Source: Varroa destructor (Eukaryota; Arthropoda; Arachnida; Mesostigmata; Varroidae). Taken from it: 64,000 nucleotides of DNA. Below the pieces are notes generated by a model. That model had not been told where the DNA came from. It saw nothing but the letters and a program-made list of their open reading frames with translations, and searched no databases. The DNA lies in NCBI RefSeq assembly GCF_002443255.2, contig NW_019211455.1, positions 23,449,883 through 23,513,882 of the forward strand, read 5' to 3'. A program made the position numbers and the translations under genes. Below, piece by piece: positions 33,791 through 45,568 of the stretch (position 1 is its first letter; each line of letters begins with the position of its first letter).

Positions 33791-35312
33791 CTTGCTATGC
33801 TACTCTTGAAAGGATGCGAAATAGATAGGCTGTTAAAAAGTGGAACAGGCCGTTGCGTCCTCTATCCATATCTGTTGAAGAGAAGCTGTTTTGCCAAGCC
33901 TGCCATAGCGGCTTCTTGAAGGCCAAATACCAATTGCTACTAGATGCTAGCACTCGTTACCGAGAGTAACAACAACGGTAGCATTTACAAGCGAAGGCTC
34001 TAGGTCGCGCATGGCATTTTCCGCATCGGGTATGTGATTACGGGTCAGACATCTAGCCCTCCCGTGGCCGCTGGTTTGATATCTATCGCTGACAGTAGTA
34101 GCAGCTCTTAGCAACAGCTGCGTGGTGAATTTCCAACCAGCCTAAACCAGACGCGAAAAACGAGAGAGAGTGAGCCAACCAACAACCCCGTCTTTGTCGT
34201 CGTCATTGACGCTGCCGGCTTGCTGACAAAAAGAAAAAAAAACTCAAGATGTTAGCTGTTGTTTATTGCCGGTCAGCGTGACACCCAAGAGCGCGTCATA
34301 GAGAAGAATAGATTTTGGGTAACAATATAAGAACTGCAATAGTAGAGCAACAATGTTACTAACGGCGCCGTCTCGTAATGCCACGCCGCCAGCCTCCGGC
34401 GCTGAACTGATGCGCGACAGTAACCCGTTCGTCCAGTCGTGCCTATGTTCGTACATCGAATCCAAGGGTGAATAAGCAGATTACAGCCGACGTTGTTAAA
34501 TCGGCAGTTCTACCCTTTTTGGGTCCGCATGTCCATCGTAAAGAGGGGGACGCACGACGCGATGTTCGAAGGCATAATAATACGATGGTGCCGCTCAGGC
34601 ATACACGCTACGTATCACACGCAGATGGCTTCCACGACCAGTATTACTGCTGTTGCTGAAGATCACAAAAAAGAGGGAAGGAGGGACAATTACTGCTTGG
34701 GCCACAAAATGTGCCAATTGGATTCGTAGCGTAAATGCATGATAACTATGCTCTACTCGAAAATGACTTTATCGACCGTGAGTAAAACCGGGCTGGGCCG
34801 AAAAGGATCAGTTGGGAATTTTTTTGCTCAAAGGTCGCAAACAAAATGTGCCTGGATAATGTCGATTCAATTCAATTCGGTGGCAAATCTTGACAAATGA
34901 ACAATTATTGGCCAACAATAGACTTGTTGTCGATTTCATAGCAAATATTTTAGATAAATGAAAAATAATTTAAAAAAGTAAGCAGGTCTAACGTTGATGT
35001 TTCGATTTCGTTTACCATCATTATTATTATCCGAAAATGTTTTTAACTATAGTAGTCATTGTTTTTTTTATTAAGATTTATTAATGTACGGTTTGACCAG
35101 TCTAGCGCAGCTATTTCGTCGCCCATTTCTATCGTCGTCACCGTAGCACTATTGGATAATTTATTCTAACATGGAGGACAGATTCATCACCCGGTCCGTT
35201 GTATCTAAATCTAGTACAAATGAGGCAGCATAAAAAAAGATTTAAATAAAAGAATAGTCACTACTTTCAATACAAGCCTAAGTGAACAAAATCGTACTAT
35301 GTCTAAAAAAAG

Positions 35313-35355
35313 ACTACACAACAGCGCAATAGGCACTATTGCGCTGTTGTGTAGT
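35313..35355. repeat. perfect 20-bp inverted repeat, 3-base loop
   Basis: Arms 35313-35332 and 35336-35355 are exact reverse complements; the loop is GCA. It is preceded by a short A run. No open frame or terminal duplication identifies it as a known element. Confidence 0.96.
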
Positions 35356-35457
35356 AACAAGTATGTTGAATAAAAGCATCATAAAGAGATGCATAGAAAA
35401 ACATTTATATTTCCTTTCACCTCAGTTTGAAATTTTTTCTTATGGAGTTAAGACCTC

Positions 35458-35476
35458 GTGGCGCCATCTGTCGGCC
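35458..35476 (-). promoter_or_regulatory. CTCF-like site
   Basis: The minus strand reads GGCCGACAGATGGCGCCAC, matching the AGATGGCGCC core known for CTCF sites in animals. Single motif match, no functional evidence. Confidence 0.3.
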
Positions 35477-37037
35477 ACCAACGTCAACCAATGAACTTGG
35501 AATGCAACAGCCAGAATGTCCTAAAAGCGAAGCACTGGGAGAGTTGGGAAAGTAGCACAATTTTGTGACGAAATGTTTTTCGTTCGTTATCGCTATAACT
35601 TTTAAAGAAATTATCGCGCTGTTGCAGCTACTTGAGTTTGCTTCTATAAAAGAACTGGAAAATCACACACATGATAAATAAATGGACTGCACAAAGTTTA
35701 TGGTTCAAGCACTTTTAGTTTACTCGTTGGAGCCTTTCTGGTTGTTGAAAGTCACCAGGCAGCCGACGCAATCTTCTTTTTCCCAACTCAAACATGACGA
35801 GAAGGCTGAAAATACATGAATTTATTACAGTAAAGCGAGAATTCCCCTTGTGTTATTTGGTTTCTAATTAATGTATGTGCATGCAACTTTTAGAGTATCG
35901 CAACATCTGAAAAATACGTTGGAAAAAATTTAAGCTTGAGTTATTTCAGTTTTTATTTACATTTCCTTTTGTTTCATGTTGCTTCAATTTTATTTTACTA
36001 TTATAATAACATTACATTATAATAGAACATTTGTTTTGTTAAAGATAGAAAATAAAATGAAGGTGGCACTTGGTGGGCTTGGTCCAGTCAGGATGCTTTT
36101 GTTTTTCTCCAAAAAACCTACAAATTTGAAAAAATTTTTCCCAACAAAGAAATGAAGAAAGTGTACATACCCGCAATACTTGTTAACAGAAAGACGCTAA
36201 CATATACGAATAAAAAAGAACTAACGATTTGGCGAAGACGCGGATGGGAATCATACATTATCATCATACATATAGAAATAACATTTCCTGACTGTCTAAA
36301 GTTTGCATGATTAGTATTAAGTACATACTTTTAATGTGTATTAACTCGATTCTTTGTACACGGATTCATGCAGATAAGCTTCATATTGCTCAAAAAGAGA
36401 AATCTGTTATAGTGACGATACTTATCCGTTTTGGTACGTACGCTACCGATTCACCTGACATGGGTTTGTCGTACATAATCAATACCCCGACACTACCATT
36501 AGCCCCATTAGTCCTATGGGGCCGCCGAAAGCAGAGAGTTTGATCCACGAGGATTTGACTATACAGAAACCGGAAGGACGAAAACGCTAACGAAATGGTC
36601 TGGTGACACCAAGCTGACGATAGGTAGGAACGCCATTCTAGAACTTAGTGTTCTCTGATCTCTAAAGGATTGCAGGCAAAAAGCGCGTGACGAAGACTTC
36701 TGGAACTCCGGCCTGTTAGATCTATCCTTATAGACACTCTACTTGGTGAATGGTTTTAGCACTCACGATGCCAACCGTTCTGACTGAGCTATCCGGTGCA
36801 CAAGACTGGCAGGTCTGGTTCTGTTGCGGGTTCCCTGAAAACACCACGCATATTCGTACTGAGTGTCGATTGGCCGTTATCCTTGAGCATCATATGAGAA
36901 ACCTGCTTCCGTTTGTTGTGCCGAATAAATATTCCCTTGATTGTAAGTGCAATATATCCGCAGTGGCACGTACCGACGTCACTAAAAGAATTGCTTTAAA
37001 GATATAGAACTACATTATAATAGCAGACTTTAGATAG

Positions 37038-37283
37038 CACTGCAACCGCAAGACACTGCAGGAAAATTTGCGACAGTTTCACAAGAGAGTTAGAGCGAAA
37101 ACGGCAAACGAATCGCGACTTACTTCAATGAGGTATGGCATGGTTACTGTGAACGGTGTCGCTGCCAGCGCAGCCTCCGTGGGGGAACCCGAATCCGTGT
37201 TGAACCTGAAGTCGGCGTTCCCTATATCTGTAAACGCTCCGTCGGCTACCAAGCTCTATCACAGTACCCGAGCGAAAATTTTC
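37038..37283 (+). CDS. candidate exon, upstream of membrane-protein gene
   Basis: An open frame after a TAG (37035-37037) runs 82 codons with strongly protein-like composition: basic start (Arg-Lys-Thr-Leu-Gln-Glu-Asn), then Ala/Ser/Val/Asn-rich. Many third positions are G or C. It ends at overlapping donors: TTC then GTGTGA (phase 0) or two bases later GTGAGT (phase 2). The 5' acceptor is weak and an internal ATG could instead be the start. With the phase-0 donor it joins the next candidate exon. Confidence 0.35.
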
Positions 37284-37369
37284 GTGTGAGTAATTTTAAT
37301 CAACGTTATCGACATCAAGAAAAATGGGTTTTATCTAGAATTGAGTGCTCGACCAGGCTTGTTTCTTAG

Positions 37370-37463
37370 AAGCAGAAAGTGAACGAGCAAACTTCTCAAA
37401 TAAGCACCGTTGCCTCGTTAGTTAACAATACAACACGGTCCTTTTTCAAAATCTGGATGTTCG
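37370..37463 (+). CDS. candidate internal exon
   Basis: Acceptor GGCTTGTTTCTTAG and donor GTAAGTTAC bound 94 bases, phase 0 in and phase 1 out. It encodes 31 residues, Ser/Thr/Asn-rich, ending in an aromatic cluster. Its phase fits the exon that starts at 42001, so it could belong to a longer isoform of the membrane-protein gene. Confidence 0.35.
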
Positions 37464-38468
37464 GTAAGTTACAGAAAGGAACATCTTCTTCTTTGACGTT
37501 CCGAGAAACATCGGCTGGTTCAGGTATTCAACCGTATTTACAACTCAAAAATCCATGTATGGACCATAAAGTCGAGCGATAATAATCGATTTTTTTCCTC
37601 CTTCCCGGCTAATTTATTACAAAAAAAAAGCGGTATGAATGCTGGCAGCAGAAGAAACACGAAAGCGAGGAAAAAGTGTAAAAAGGCAAAAAGCTGGTAA
37701 CAAAAAATGAATTAAGTTCGTATTTGAGCATAACGATGTATTTATATGCGAACATACGTGTCTGGCGCATATAATGATAACATTTGCTTATTCTATAGGC
37801 CATCAACGAAATGTGTAAGTACATATCACAAGTACATACAGGCAATCACATTGTCTTTTTTTGACTAAATAAAACGTTCTGTACTAAACTACGGTATAGC
37901 CTAAAATAGTAGTAAAGTAAAATAAAGTAGTATCTTAAAATTGTTACAACTTTCGACTATAACGTTTTTCTATTTTGCCAAAGACTTCATATCTATGTAT
38001 AATGATGGCCTTCATTCTTCATTCAGAGGACGGTGCTGCATTCGACCGTAGCGCAAATGATCACCGATTGATGATTAGGAGAGCAGATTACTCATTGATC
38101 ACATCCAAGTGTCGTCATCACCTGTAAAGTAGTAAAGCTTTATCTGCACCATATAGTTGCCACAAGTAACTGATTTTGTTTCTCTTTGAAATTTTTTATC
38201 TAACGATATTTAACTTTTGTATATGTTTTGGTTATACAAGCTTGGCTAGCACCTACCAAAGTAAACCGAAGAGCAGATACCGTTTGATAGATATAATCCG
38301 ACATTAGTTTTTTGCAGTGATTTATCGGTTTATGACCTCGAACAGAATTTACTTTTCGACAAACCGGTTCGAGACCAAATTGTCATATGTATATAAAAAT
38401 GATGTCGACATAGAGCACAGTAGGAGACTTCTACGAAAGATCGCCTAAGCAAAATGATCGAGTGGTCC

Positions 38469-38471
<3 letters not shown>

Positions 38472-38519
<48 letters not shown>

Positions 38520-38559
38520 CGTATACGTATATATACACACATATATATATGTGTGTGTG
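38472..38559. repeat. compound TC / TA / GT microsatellite
   Basis: A pure TC run (38472-38508) passes into TA, an ACGTATACGTAT stretch and CACACATATATATATGTGTGTG. The last part is self-complementary. Confidence 0.95.
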
Positions 38560-39338
38560 AAACTCTCCGATTTTTTATCATTAGCACTATTCTATATTCC
38601 AATTTTCTCTTCTTCTGAATCATCGAAAGCAAGCCGCAGGTAGGGGTGAAGTCATTTGCATTGCTCATAGTTGTTACTTCTGTCTACTTATGACTGCAGT
38701 AGAATATGGCGTTTCCAGATAAAATCTACGCTGTCACTCGGACTGACAATATATGATGGTGCTGTCCGATTTTGTTTATGTATACGGTAAGTCTCACTAG
38801 CATAGCGCAGAGGAAGCCGCTCTCAGCACGAGAGGGGCGCTGCCGGGTTCATAAGAGCAGGGTTGATAATAGCAAGGGGACAGTTTTAACATAAATGTGA
38901 GAATACACAGCTTTGCATACATAGTTGCCGATTGGCAACAACATAGCCCTACCTATCGACCGATCTGTCTGTCTGTCTATGTCGTCATTTTAACCGCTAG
39001 TGAACGAAGAGCCGAGAAAAGTCGGATTATTCGAAATGCGGTTCGAATTCATGCTTAGCAACAGCGTAAGACGGCATAAGATCGCGCCCTCAACTCCTTC
39101 GAACTTCGATGAGAGTGTGCCCGAAGTTGTTATCCATAGCAGAGCAGCCTGTGTTCATTATATGCGCGCGGTTTCTCACCGAGTTCACAGTTATAGGCGG
39201 CGGAGTTTGAGCATCTATTAAGGACTGAATTTAACCCGCCTTTTTCGTTACTCATGAAGCGACTTACCGTAACGTACGATTTATCGAGAAGCTACCATCG
39301 CGAAGTGGCTCAAGCGACATCAGCCGGATATTATATAA

Positions 39339-42300
39339 ATGAATACTACGACTGTCATCGTTGTGGTGGCAGTATGTGCAATTGTGGGCATCTTCATTTG
39401 GTGTATTTTTCGATATTTGAAAGCAAAAAAAGCACAAGCGCTGCATGATATCTACTCTACAGGAAATGGTGAGCATGAACGTACACGGTTTTTACGGCAC
39501 TTGACATTCAGCCGAATGGTCGAATTTCGAGTGCCTATGAGTGAACATGGCCTAGCAATGCTTGTGTCGTGTGTGTAGTGCCTATTTTGAGTTCAGTTAG
39601 CGCTAAGTTGATTAGTTTAGCCCCTAGGTGCTAATTAACACGGTCACAGACGACATATACACGATACAATTATCACGAAATTAATGAATTCGTTCATTTC
39701 TACGAAGCTCGCTTCATTAAACGGTTTTTCTGAAATGCATCTACATGATGCCAAAAAAGGAAGAGACATAATAAGGAAAAGCTACCTCCTTAGGAAACAC
39801 CTTTTAGAAAAAATACTCTCGTCTTCAACCTGGTGCTTCCAAGCTTTCTTGAAGGTAACTAGGACTACTGCAAGCCTGGACGCTGGAGCCTATCTTGACA
39901 CTGCTTTATATGTCCCCCTAGGCCTTTTAATTGAAGCGTTGCGTAAAAAATAACTGCAACGCTAAGCTGTGAAGCAACATAGGCAAACGAAGAAATGACG
40001 AGTTTCTAAATATTCTATCGAAATAAAGAACTGCAGAAAGAATCTGTTTCTGTTGTGGTGTAATTTCAGGTTTGGAAATGTATTCAATGTACAGTATGCG
40101 CATCTCCCGAGTCACAGACGCCTAATGGGGTCAATAAAATCGATACGTTGCTATGAGGTAGAAACCCAGGCACAAAGCAATATGTATTTAGCAAATTATG
40201 CTCACCATCCCTTACCAGGATCATTTCCAGTAGAAAAAATTTGTACGCCTACCGTTGTCTTTCGACCTTTACCGTACCAATGCATGTACGTTAGAAGAAA
40301 AGCCCAAATGTAATAGCATAAAAGATTTCTTTGTTTGTTTCACACAATGCAACCTGAACAGATCCTCTTGTTGATCCTCAAATTGATGCGCTATATACAG
40401 AGTGTATCTAACCATACGAACATATTGTTTCTTCGAAAAGTCATAAAATAAACTTGACTCTCTGACGGTCTTGACTATGTCTGTACTTTTTTTTTTTATT
40501 CAAATGCGAGCTCGATATCGTTATTGCTCGCGATGGTCCCAATTGAAGAACATCCGAGACATTTTTGCCTTTTGACTTCACGTAAAGAGTGCCGCCAGTG
40601 AACGCAATCGCTCGAAAATTTTTGAGTGGTCTTCTCTGTTTAATTCAATCACTTGCTATATATATATATATCGTTCACGAACGATGATGCTAGACCTAAG
40701 CCGCCAATACAGCTCGGCAGTAACGGCAATAGAACAAAAGGAAAGCATCATCAACAAGTACTATATGTAATAAGCTGGCATAGTTTATACAGGTTTGTGG
40801 TGATGCCGCTTTATCGAATTCAACGTCTAGATATTTACATTTCTCAAAGCTATTTTATTTCTCGTAAGATTTTCTATCGGTAATTCACGTATAGTACTGA
40901 TCAACACCGTTACTGAAAGGGAGCAGTACTACGAAAGGTGGCGAACACGGATACCTACATACGGTATAATAGCCATCTTTACGATAGTTTTTGCCCATGG
41001 TGGGAACGCTAATTTCGAACGCAAAATGCGTGCGAAATTTATTTGGCTAGGCGGTAAAAAGAAGCAGAAATGGGAGGGGCCTACGGCACAATACAGTTAT
41101 GGTAAGTTAAGTCGAACGACAACGACAGAAAACTTAAAAAAGACAACGTAATAGTAAGTAGGCCTTCCCATATGAGGACTTGTTTCTTGAGAATATTGAG
41201 TCGACATTTCTGCTCTTTTTCACTATGGAAAACGGACAGCAAAAAGCCTTGAAGGATGACAGGACTTCCTTCAAGGCAAAATGTAAAAGTCGTCGCATAA
41301 CGGCTCTTCGAGAGAAGGATAAATACAAATTGCGAATGTCGGAGAGTTCTTCAATCGATAGATGGTTTAGTAAATAGCACTGAAGACTAACGATATCTGA
41401 TGCAAGAAAGTACTGGGTTAGCTTCAGGAAAACACCACACACTAAATGGTTTTCCAGAAAAAAAGCTGCTTATTTACAATAGCTTGTAGCTTAGTTGGGA
41501 AGTGAGCAATCAGTTGTTGAGCTCTGTCTGATCGTTTCTCATCCACGTTTTGTTTCATTGATGATTCCATGATCCATTAGCGTACGCTGTTGAAGATTCA
41601 CCTAGTACCGCTAGTAAACCATCGACATGGCAACGTACGACAGAATTCGCCGATCAGTATAGGCGCACACCGCTAAAAAGGCAATACGGTCATATTATCA
41701 TTATGAAATAGAGATGTGCGCCTACCTAATTGGTCAGAAGTGGCAGATCGTAGATCCTGGACAAATCACAGGCAAACCTCTATCACCATGCAATGATCCT
41801 ACGTCCAGTTTACAAACAATTTCAAAAAAATGCAAAAAGGAGATTATTGATTCAATCTTCCGTAGGCACGATTGACCCTGCGGTTGAACAGTTTGATACG
41901 AAGCATATAGAAGATAGTGTATTCGGAAAGGTTGCTAGAATGACAAACTGAGGCACGCTCTATGTTGACGATTAGGTTTCGGCTGATTTTCTTTTTACAG
42001 AGTCAGGCTCACTGAAGAGCGACGCGCCGGAACAAGAAACGACTAAGGACGAGCATAAATCCGCTAATGAATCGATGGCCGAACCTGCTGCGAAGGTCGC
42101 AGCTAATCTACATAGATATGGAGATGATGGCGAAAGCTCATTAGTAGAAGCTACCACTGACGATACAATTAACAAAAAACCTGGCCCACATGGTAAAGAT
42201 ATACCATTCAGCGAATTTTTGAAACCTGGTCTCCCTCAGCGGAGCAGAGTAGGCAAGACAGAAAGAAAAAAAAAGAGTGAAGTTTGGCTTAAATTTCGAG

Positions 42301-42419
42301 AGGGTCAATCGAATACCGAAACCAAAGACAAATTAGGACAACGCAAACGTGAAAAAGATGCGCTAACTCATGGTAAGCTCACGGATATAACGATGGCCGA
42401 GCCAGGAACCATGCACTGA
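39339..42419 (+). CDS. small single-pass membrane protein, two-exon model
   Basis: Exon 1 (39339-39468) starts at an ATG preceded directly by an in-frame TAA and ends before GTGAGC in phase 1. Exon 2 (42001-42419) follows a strong acceptor (GATTTTCTTTTTACAG) in phase 1 and ends at TGA. The product is 182 residues: five polar residues, a hydrophobic helix at about 6-24 (Val/Ile/Ala/Phe), a basic stop-transfer patch, then a long tail very rich in Glu, Lys, Asp, Thr and Ala with almost no Cys. This suggests a type III or signal-anchored protein with a cytoplasmic charged tail. AATAAA lies at 42890-42895. A possible donor (CATG before GTAAGC) sits 46 bases before the stop. No family recognised. 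Best-supported gene in the window. Confidence 0.6.
40070..40313 (+). CDS. candidate terminal exon inside the 39-42 kb intron
   Basis: Acceptor GTTGTGGTGTAATTTCAG ends at 40069. The phase-2 frame runs 80 codons to TAA at 40311-40313, with Tyr, Pro, His and Arg well represented. AATAAA follows at about 40446. Its phase does not fit the exon at 39339-39468, so it would need another partner. Confidence 0.25.
40988..41101 (+). CDS. possible cassette exon of the membrane-protein gene
   Basis: A strong donor (TATG before GTAAGTTAA) ends a frame open for about 90 codons. An AG at 40986-40987 would give a 114-base exon, phase 1 in and out, so it could be included or skipped between 39468 and 42001 without changing frame. 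The segment is Gly/Asn/Lys-rich (Gly-Gly-Lys-Lys-Lys-Gln-Lys). The acceptor has a poor pyrimidine tract. Confidence 0.25.
41246..41277. repeat. 11-bp inverted repeat, 10-base loop
   Basis: GCCTTGAAGGA and TCCTTCAAGGC are exact reverse complements separated by TGACAGGACT. It lies inside a 50-codon charged ATG frame (41225-41377) of unknown status. Confidence 0.9.
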
Positions 42420-43274
42420 TACGCAGGCAAAGTGCTACAGGTGACCTGGCCATGGTAATCACACTAACAAGGCTGACAAAATCATGTCAGCATTCAACTG
42501 TATCATACAAAATGGATTCATTGAGTGTGGGAAGGGATTGGTTATGGTACACAAACGAGCAAACCACACACTGAATTCACCAGATAAACTTGTAGCGACC
42601 AGCGTATGCAGAAAGCGGATTAACTAATCATAGAAATCAGTGTTATTTATGTCCTTATTCGATTTCCACCCATCGATGCAAGTGTAGGGACGAAACACCC
42701 ATAAGGGCTAAAGTTTTGACATGTACGCAAAACACATAGAGATCTTAATGTAGCTTTACCATTTTTTCGTTCACGCAATCTTCCGTCTAATACGTTAGAC
42801 ACCGCACCGGTATGTAAATGTAGGTATACCTTAAAAGTACGCATATATATTTACAAACTGCATCAGTAATATATCACATCAATTAAAAAAATAAATGTAA
42901 AAAGCATGCATTGTTTATCTTATGAACATTACAATGTAATTTTATAAATTTACTAGTAGGGGGCAATGTTGACTTCCCAATGTATTGGCAATAGGAAACC
43001 TTATTTCGAACCTGTATGTTAACTTATTACAGTAACTAACTTAGGCCAAGTGTATTTCGTTGTTAACAAATCTTTTAAAGAATAACAATAAACTTGAGAA
43101 ATTCTTGAAGAGTTTAATTAAGAACAATTGACTTTTATAGTATATATATCTGTTGAACGTTTTCGCTCTTCCCTGTGACTAGATCGGTTTGTTCTTGGTT
43201 AGTTATTGCTAACTACCTATTTATTATTTCAACGAATACTGATCCACACAGGGTTGGACCCTTGTTTTTTGCAG

Positions 43275-43401
43275 CTCCTTCATTGAGAACTTAAGTATCG
43301 ACATACATCTATTTCGAAACGTAGAAATGCGTTTCTCAACTCTGCCAGAAGCACAAGACCCATTAGAATTGTTGAACGATCCCTTTAAGACGCGTCTATA
43401 A
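43275..43401 (+). CDS. candidate terminal exon
   Basis: Acceptor CCCTTGTTTTTTGCAG is strong. In phase 2 (one base first) 41 codons follow to TAA: Ser-Phe-Ile-Glu-Asn, then a Leu/Asp/Glu-rich stretch with no Cys. Composition is very protein-like for its length. It lies 850 bases past the membrane-protein gene, but phases do not fit its last exon. No poly(A) signal stands out. Confidence 0.33.
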
Positions 43402-45268
43402 TATTTAACGGTGTCCCACTTGGCGCACGGGTTCGTGGCCGTCTTCGGCCAGTTGCAATCGAACGAACTCAGGAAGCGGTTGGGTATACTTCACAACATC
43501 GTCTATTGCAACTTGCAATCACGTTTAGGCGCATTTGGAGGAAAAAAGGCTCATTTATTCTTCAGTTAGCCAGTCCAGTCAAAGACCCGATTTATCCCGC
43601 CCAGCAGCATCTCTACATTCGGTTATATTCACACAGTGGCCGCAAGTCTACGTTTTCTGTGCGCCTTGCCCAAAGACATAAATGTTATTTAACATGAGTC
43701 CACGATTGTGCTTCTAACCAAAGATGAAATCGGACGAAAGTCGATGTGGTGGCCACCGAAGCCATTGGTCGCTGTAGGAGTAGTTGCGCTGCCGCTTGCC
43801 GCGACCGTTCCCTTTGGTTCCCTTCATCACTCGCTCACAGGCCACGCTTCGCGCGCTAACTAAGAACACAGGGGTAAAGAAACAGGGGCACCGGCGGTTC
43901 CCGGAAGCCAAACCGTGAACGGTGGAATATTGCAAGTCGTAGAACGGGGTGATGTAGCAGTTGAGCAGAGTATCGAATGAACTAAAGAAGAAAACGGGCA
44001 GGCAGGCAGTCGGGAGGGCAGGCAGATGAATGAATGGAAAAACGAGTTACGAGCGAACAAGGAGTCTGTCTAGACTATCTTTTCAGTGACTCAATAATAC
44101 GACATTTGCTTTGTAGCCGTCTGCCGGCTGTACGAGCAACGAGAGTGACGTTTATTGGCAGAAAAATAATTTACCTGATTTGTCACTGAACGAACGAGGC
44201 GCCATCGAGCTTTATGGTTCAAGTTCCAATCCGAGTCACGTTAGAGCTCCCTTAATATATATATATATTAGTGGAGCTGTGTTCCTGTATCAAAGAACAT
44301 ACGTCATTCTAACATGGGCAAGTGGGCGCTGCGTACTCGTCTCTCGTAATAATACGATTTTCGACATGGCGTCATTTTTCGTAAATTCACGAGAACAATT
44401 GGATATATGGAGATATTTGGATAAGTTTGAAGCACGAGCATCGAGTAAAGATACTACTCTCTGATGCCAATTAAACCGAGTCTTTGACAATGGCAAGAAA
44501 TGCTAGCGCTACAAGCGGCCATAAGGCTATCACTGTTTCCCGATAACTGCTACAGTTATTGATATTACTGTTTTCCGTACTGCTGGTTACCAGTAACGCG
44601 TGTGCTTTATTATGGCAACAACAGACAGACGATAGAAGCCGTATCGTCTGACTGCTTCGTACTGGGTCGGATTCAGGCATTTTTACGTTACACTTAAATA
44701 TTATATAGATCATGTATATATGTCTTAGTATACATGGATATATTATTATATCATATTATCATCAATACATACTTTGCTCCGTTCTAGCAACCTTGCCAGA
44801 AGGAGATCATGGAAAAATTAATTTTTTTAAGGAATTTTACCGGAACATTATCGTCGTTATTTCATGCACCAATACCCTGCATATACAAATGTTTTCTTTT
44901 GACAACTGTGCAAAGCATCTACAGGCTGCACTCTGATTTATTGCTTCATTTTGCCGAGCTACAGAAAGCCCATTCAACGTATGGCAAATAGGTGTGGCCA
45001 AATTTGTCTAGTGGTTAGATCTTCATCTGCTGTTATTTCGTGTTGTTATTATTATAATTATTAGTGATTGTTCTTATGCTCGATTGTGTTATCGTTCAAT
45101 TTTAAACTGGTGTTTGTTTTTCTTTGATTGAGACGCACTTAAACAGTATTCGTCCGTTATGCGTGGTCATCGGCTTGTTTGCGGCAGGACACTTCGCTGT
45201 ATTAAGGTCTGCTATAGGCTCAAAATGATTAGCGTTTCTATCTTGCGCCGATGCAGACTTCAACGGCA

Positions 45269-45568
45269 GCGTTTAGGCAGCAGCGGCAATGCACCGCAGT
45301 TGTACCAGGACAAATGCGAAGAACCAAATCGGAGACGACATCAGTAGATACGAATATGAGTCTATCTGTTCTTCAAACTATTGTTTCCACACGGGGCTTG
45401 AAAGGCTGTTTGCTCGACAAATGTACCTGCGGCAATGATCAATCAGTGGTAGGCTATGGGCAGCCTTCCTTTTCGGTTAATATAGACCTCAATCGACTTC
45501 GCGGAGAGAGTAGCGTGAAACGCCGGTCATTTTGTCACCTTGTCGATCGTTTACACCGGCGCCACTAA
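45269..45568 (+). CDS. candidate terminal exon or single-exon ORF
   Basis: An ATG frame starts at 45251; an acceptor-like GCGTTTCTATCTTGCGCCGATGCAG could instead open it in phase 0 a few codons in (about 45257). It runs to TAA at 45566-45568. The product is Thr/Ser/Gln-rich, then has Cys-Leu-Leu-Asp-Lys-Cys-Thr-Cys, then a basic end. AATAAA at 45635-45640 is about 67 bases past the stop. No family recognised. Confidence 0.35.
   Translation, partial: AFRQQRQCTAVVPGQMRRTKSETTSVDTNMSLSVLQTIVSTRGLKGCLLDKCTCGNDQSVVGYGQPSFSVNIDLNRLRGESSVKRRSFCHLVDRLHRRH

Larger units (their letters stand above)
33800..36740. other. mostly non-coding, one perfect hairpin
   Basis: Short frames only. Contains the 20-bp inverted repeat at 35313-35355 and a CTCF-like site at 35458-35476. 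Many AATAAA hexamers occur as expected from AT-richness. Confidence 0.5.

Noticed and set aside
38365..38390. GGTTCGAGACC, a tRNA B-box match
   Set aside because: The flanks do not form a T-arm stem beyond two pairs, and no A box or acceptor stem is present.
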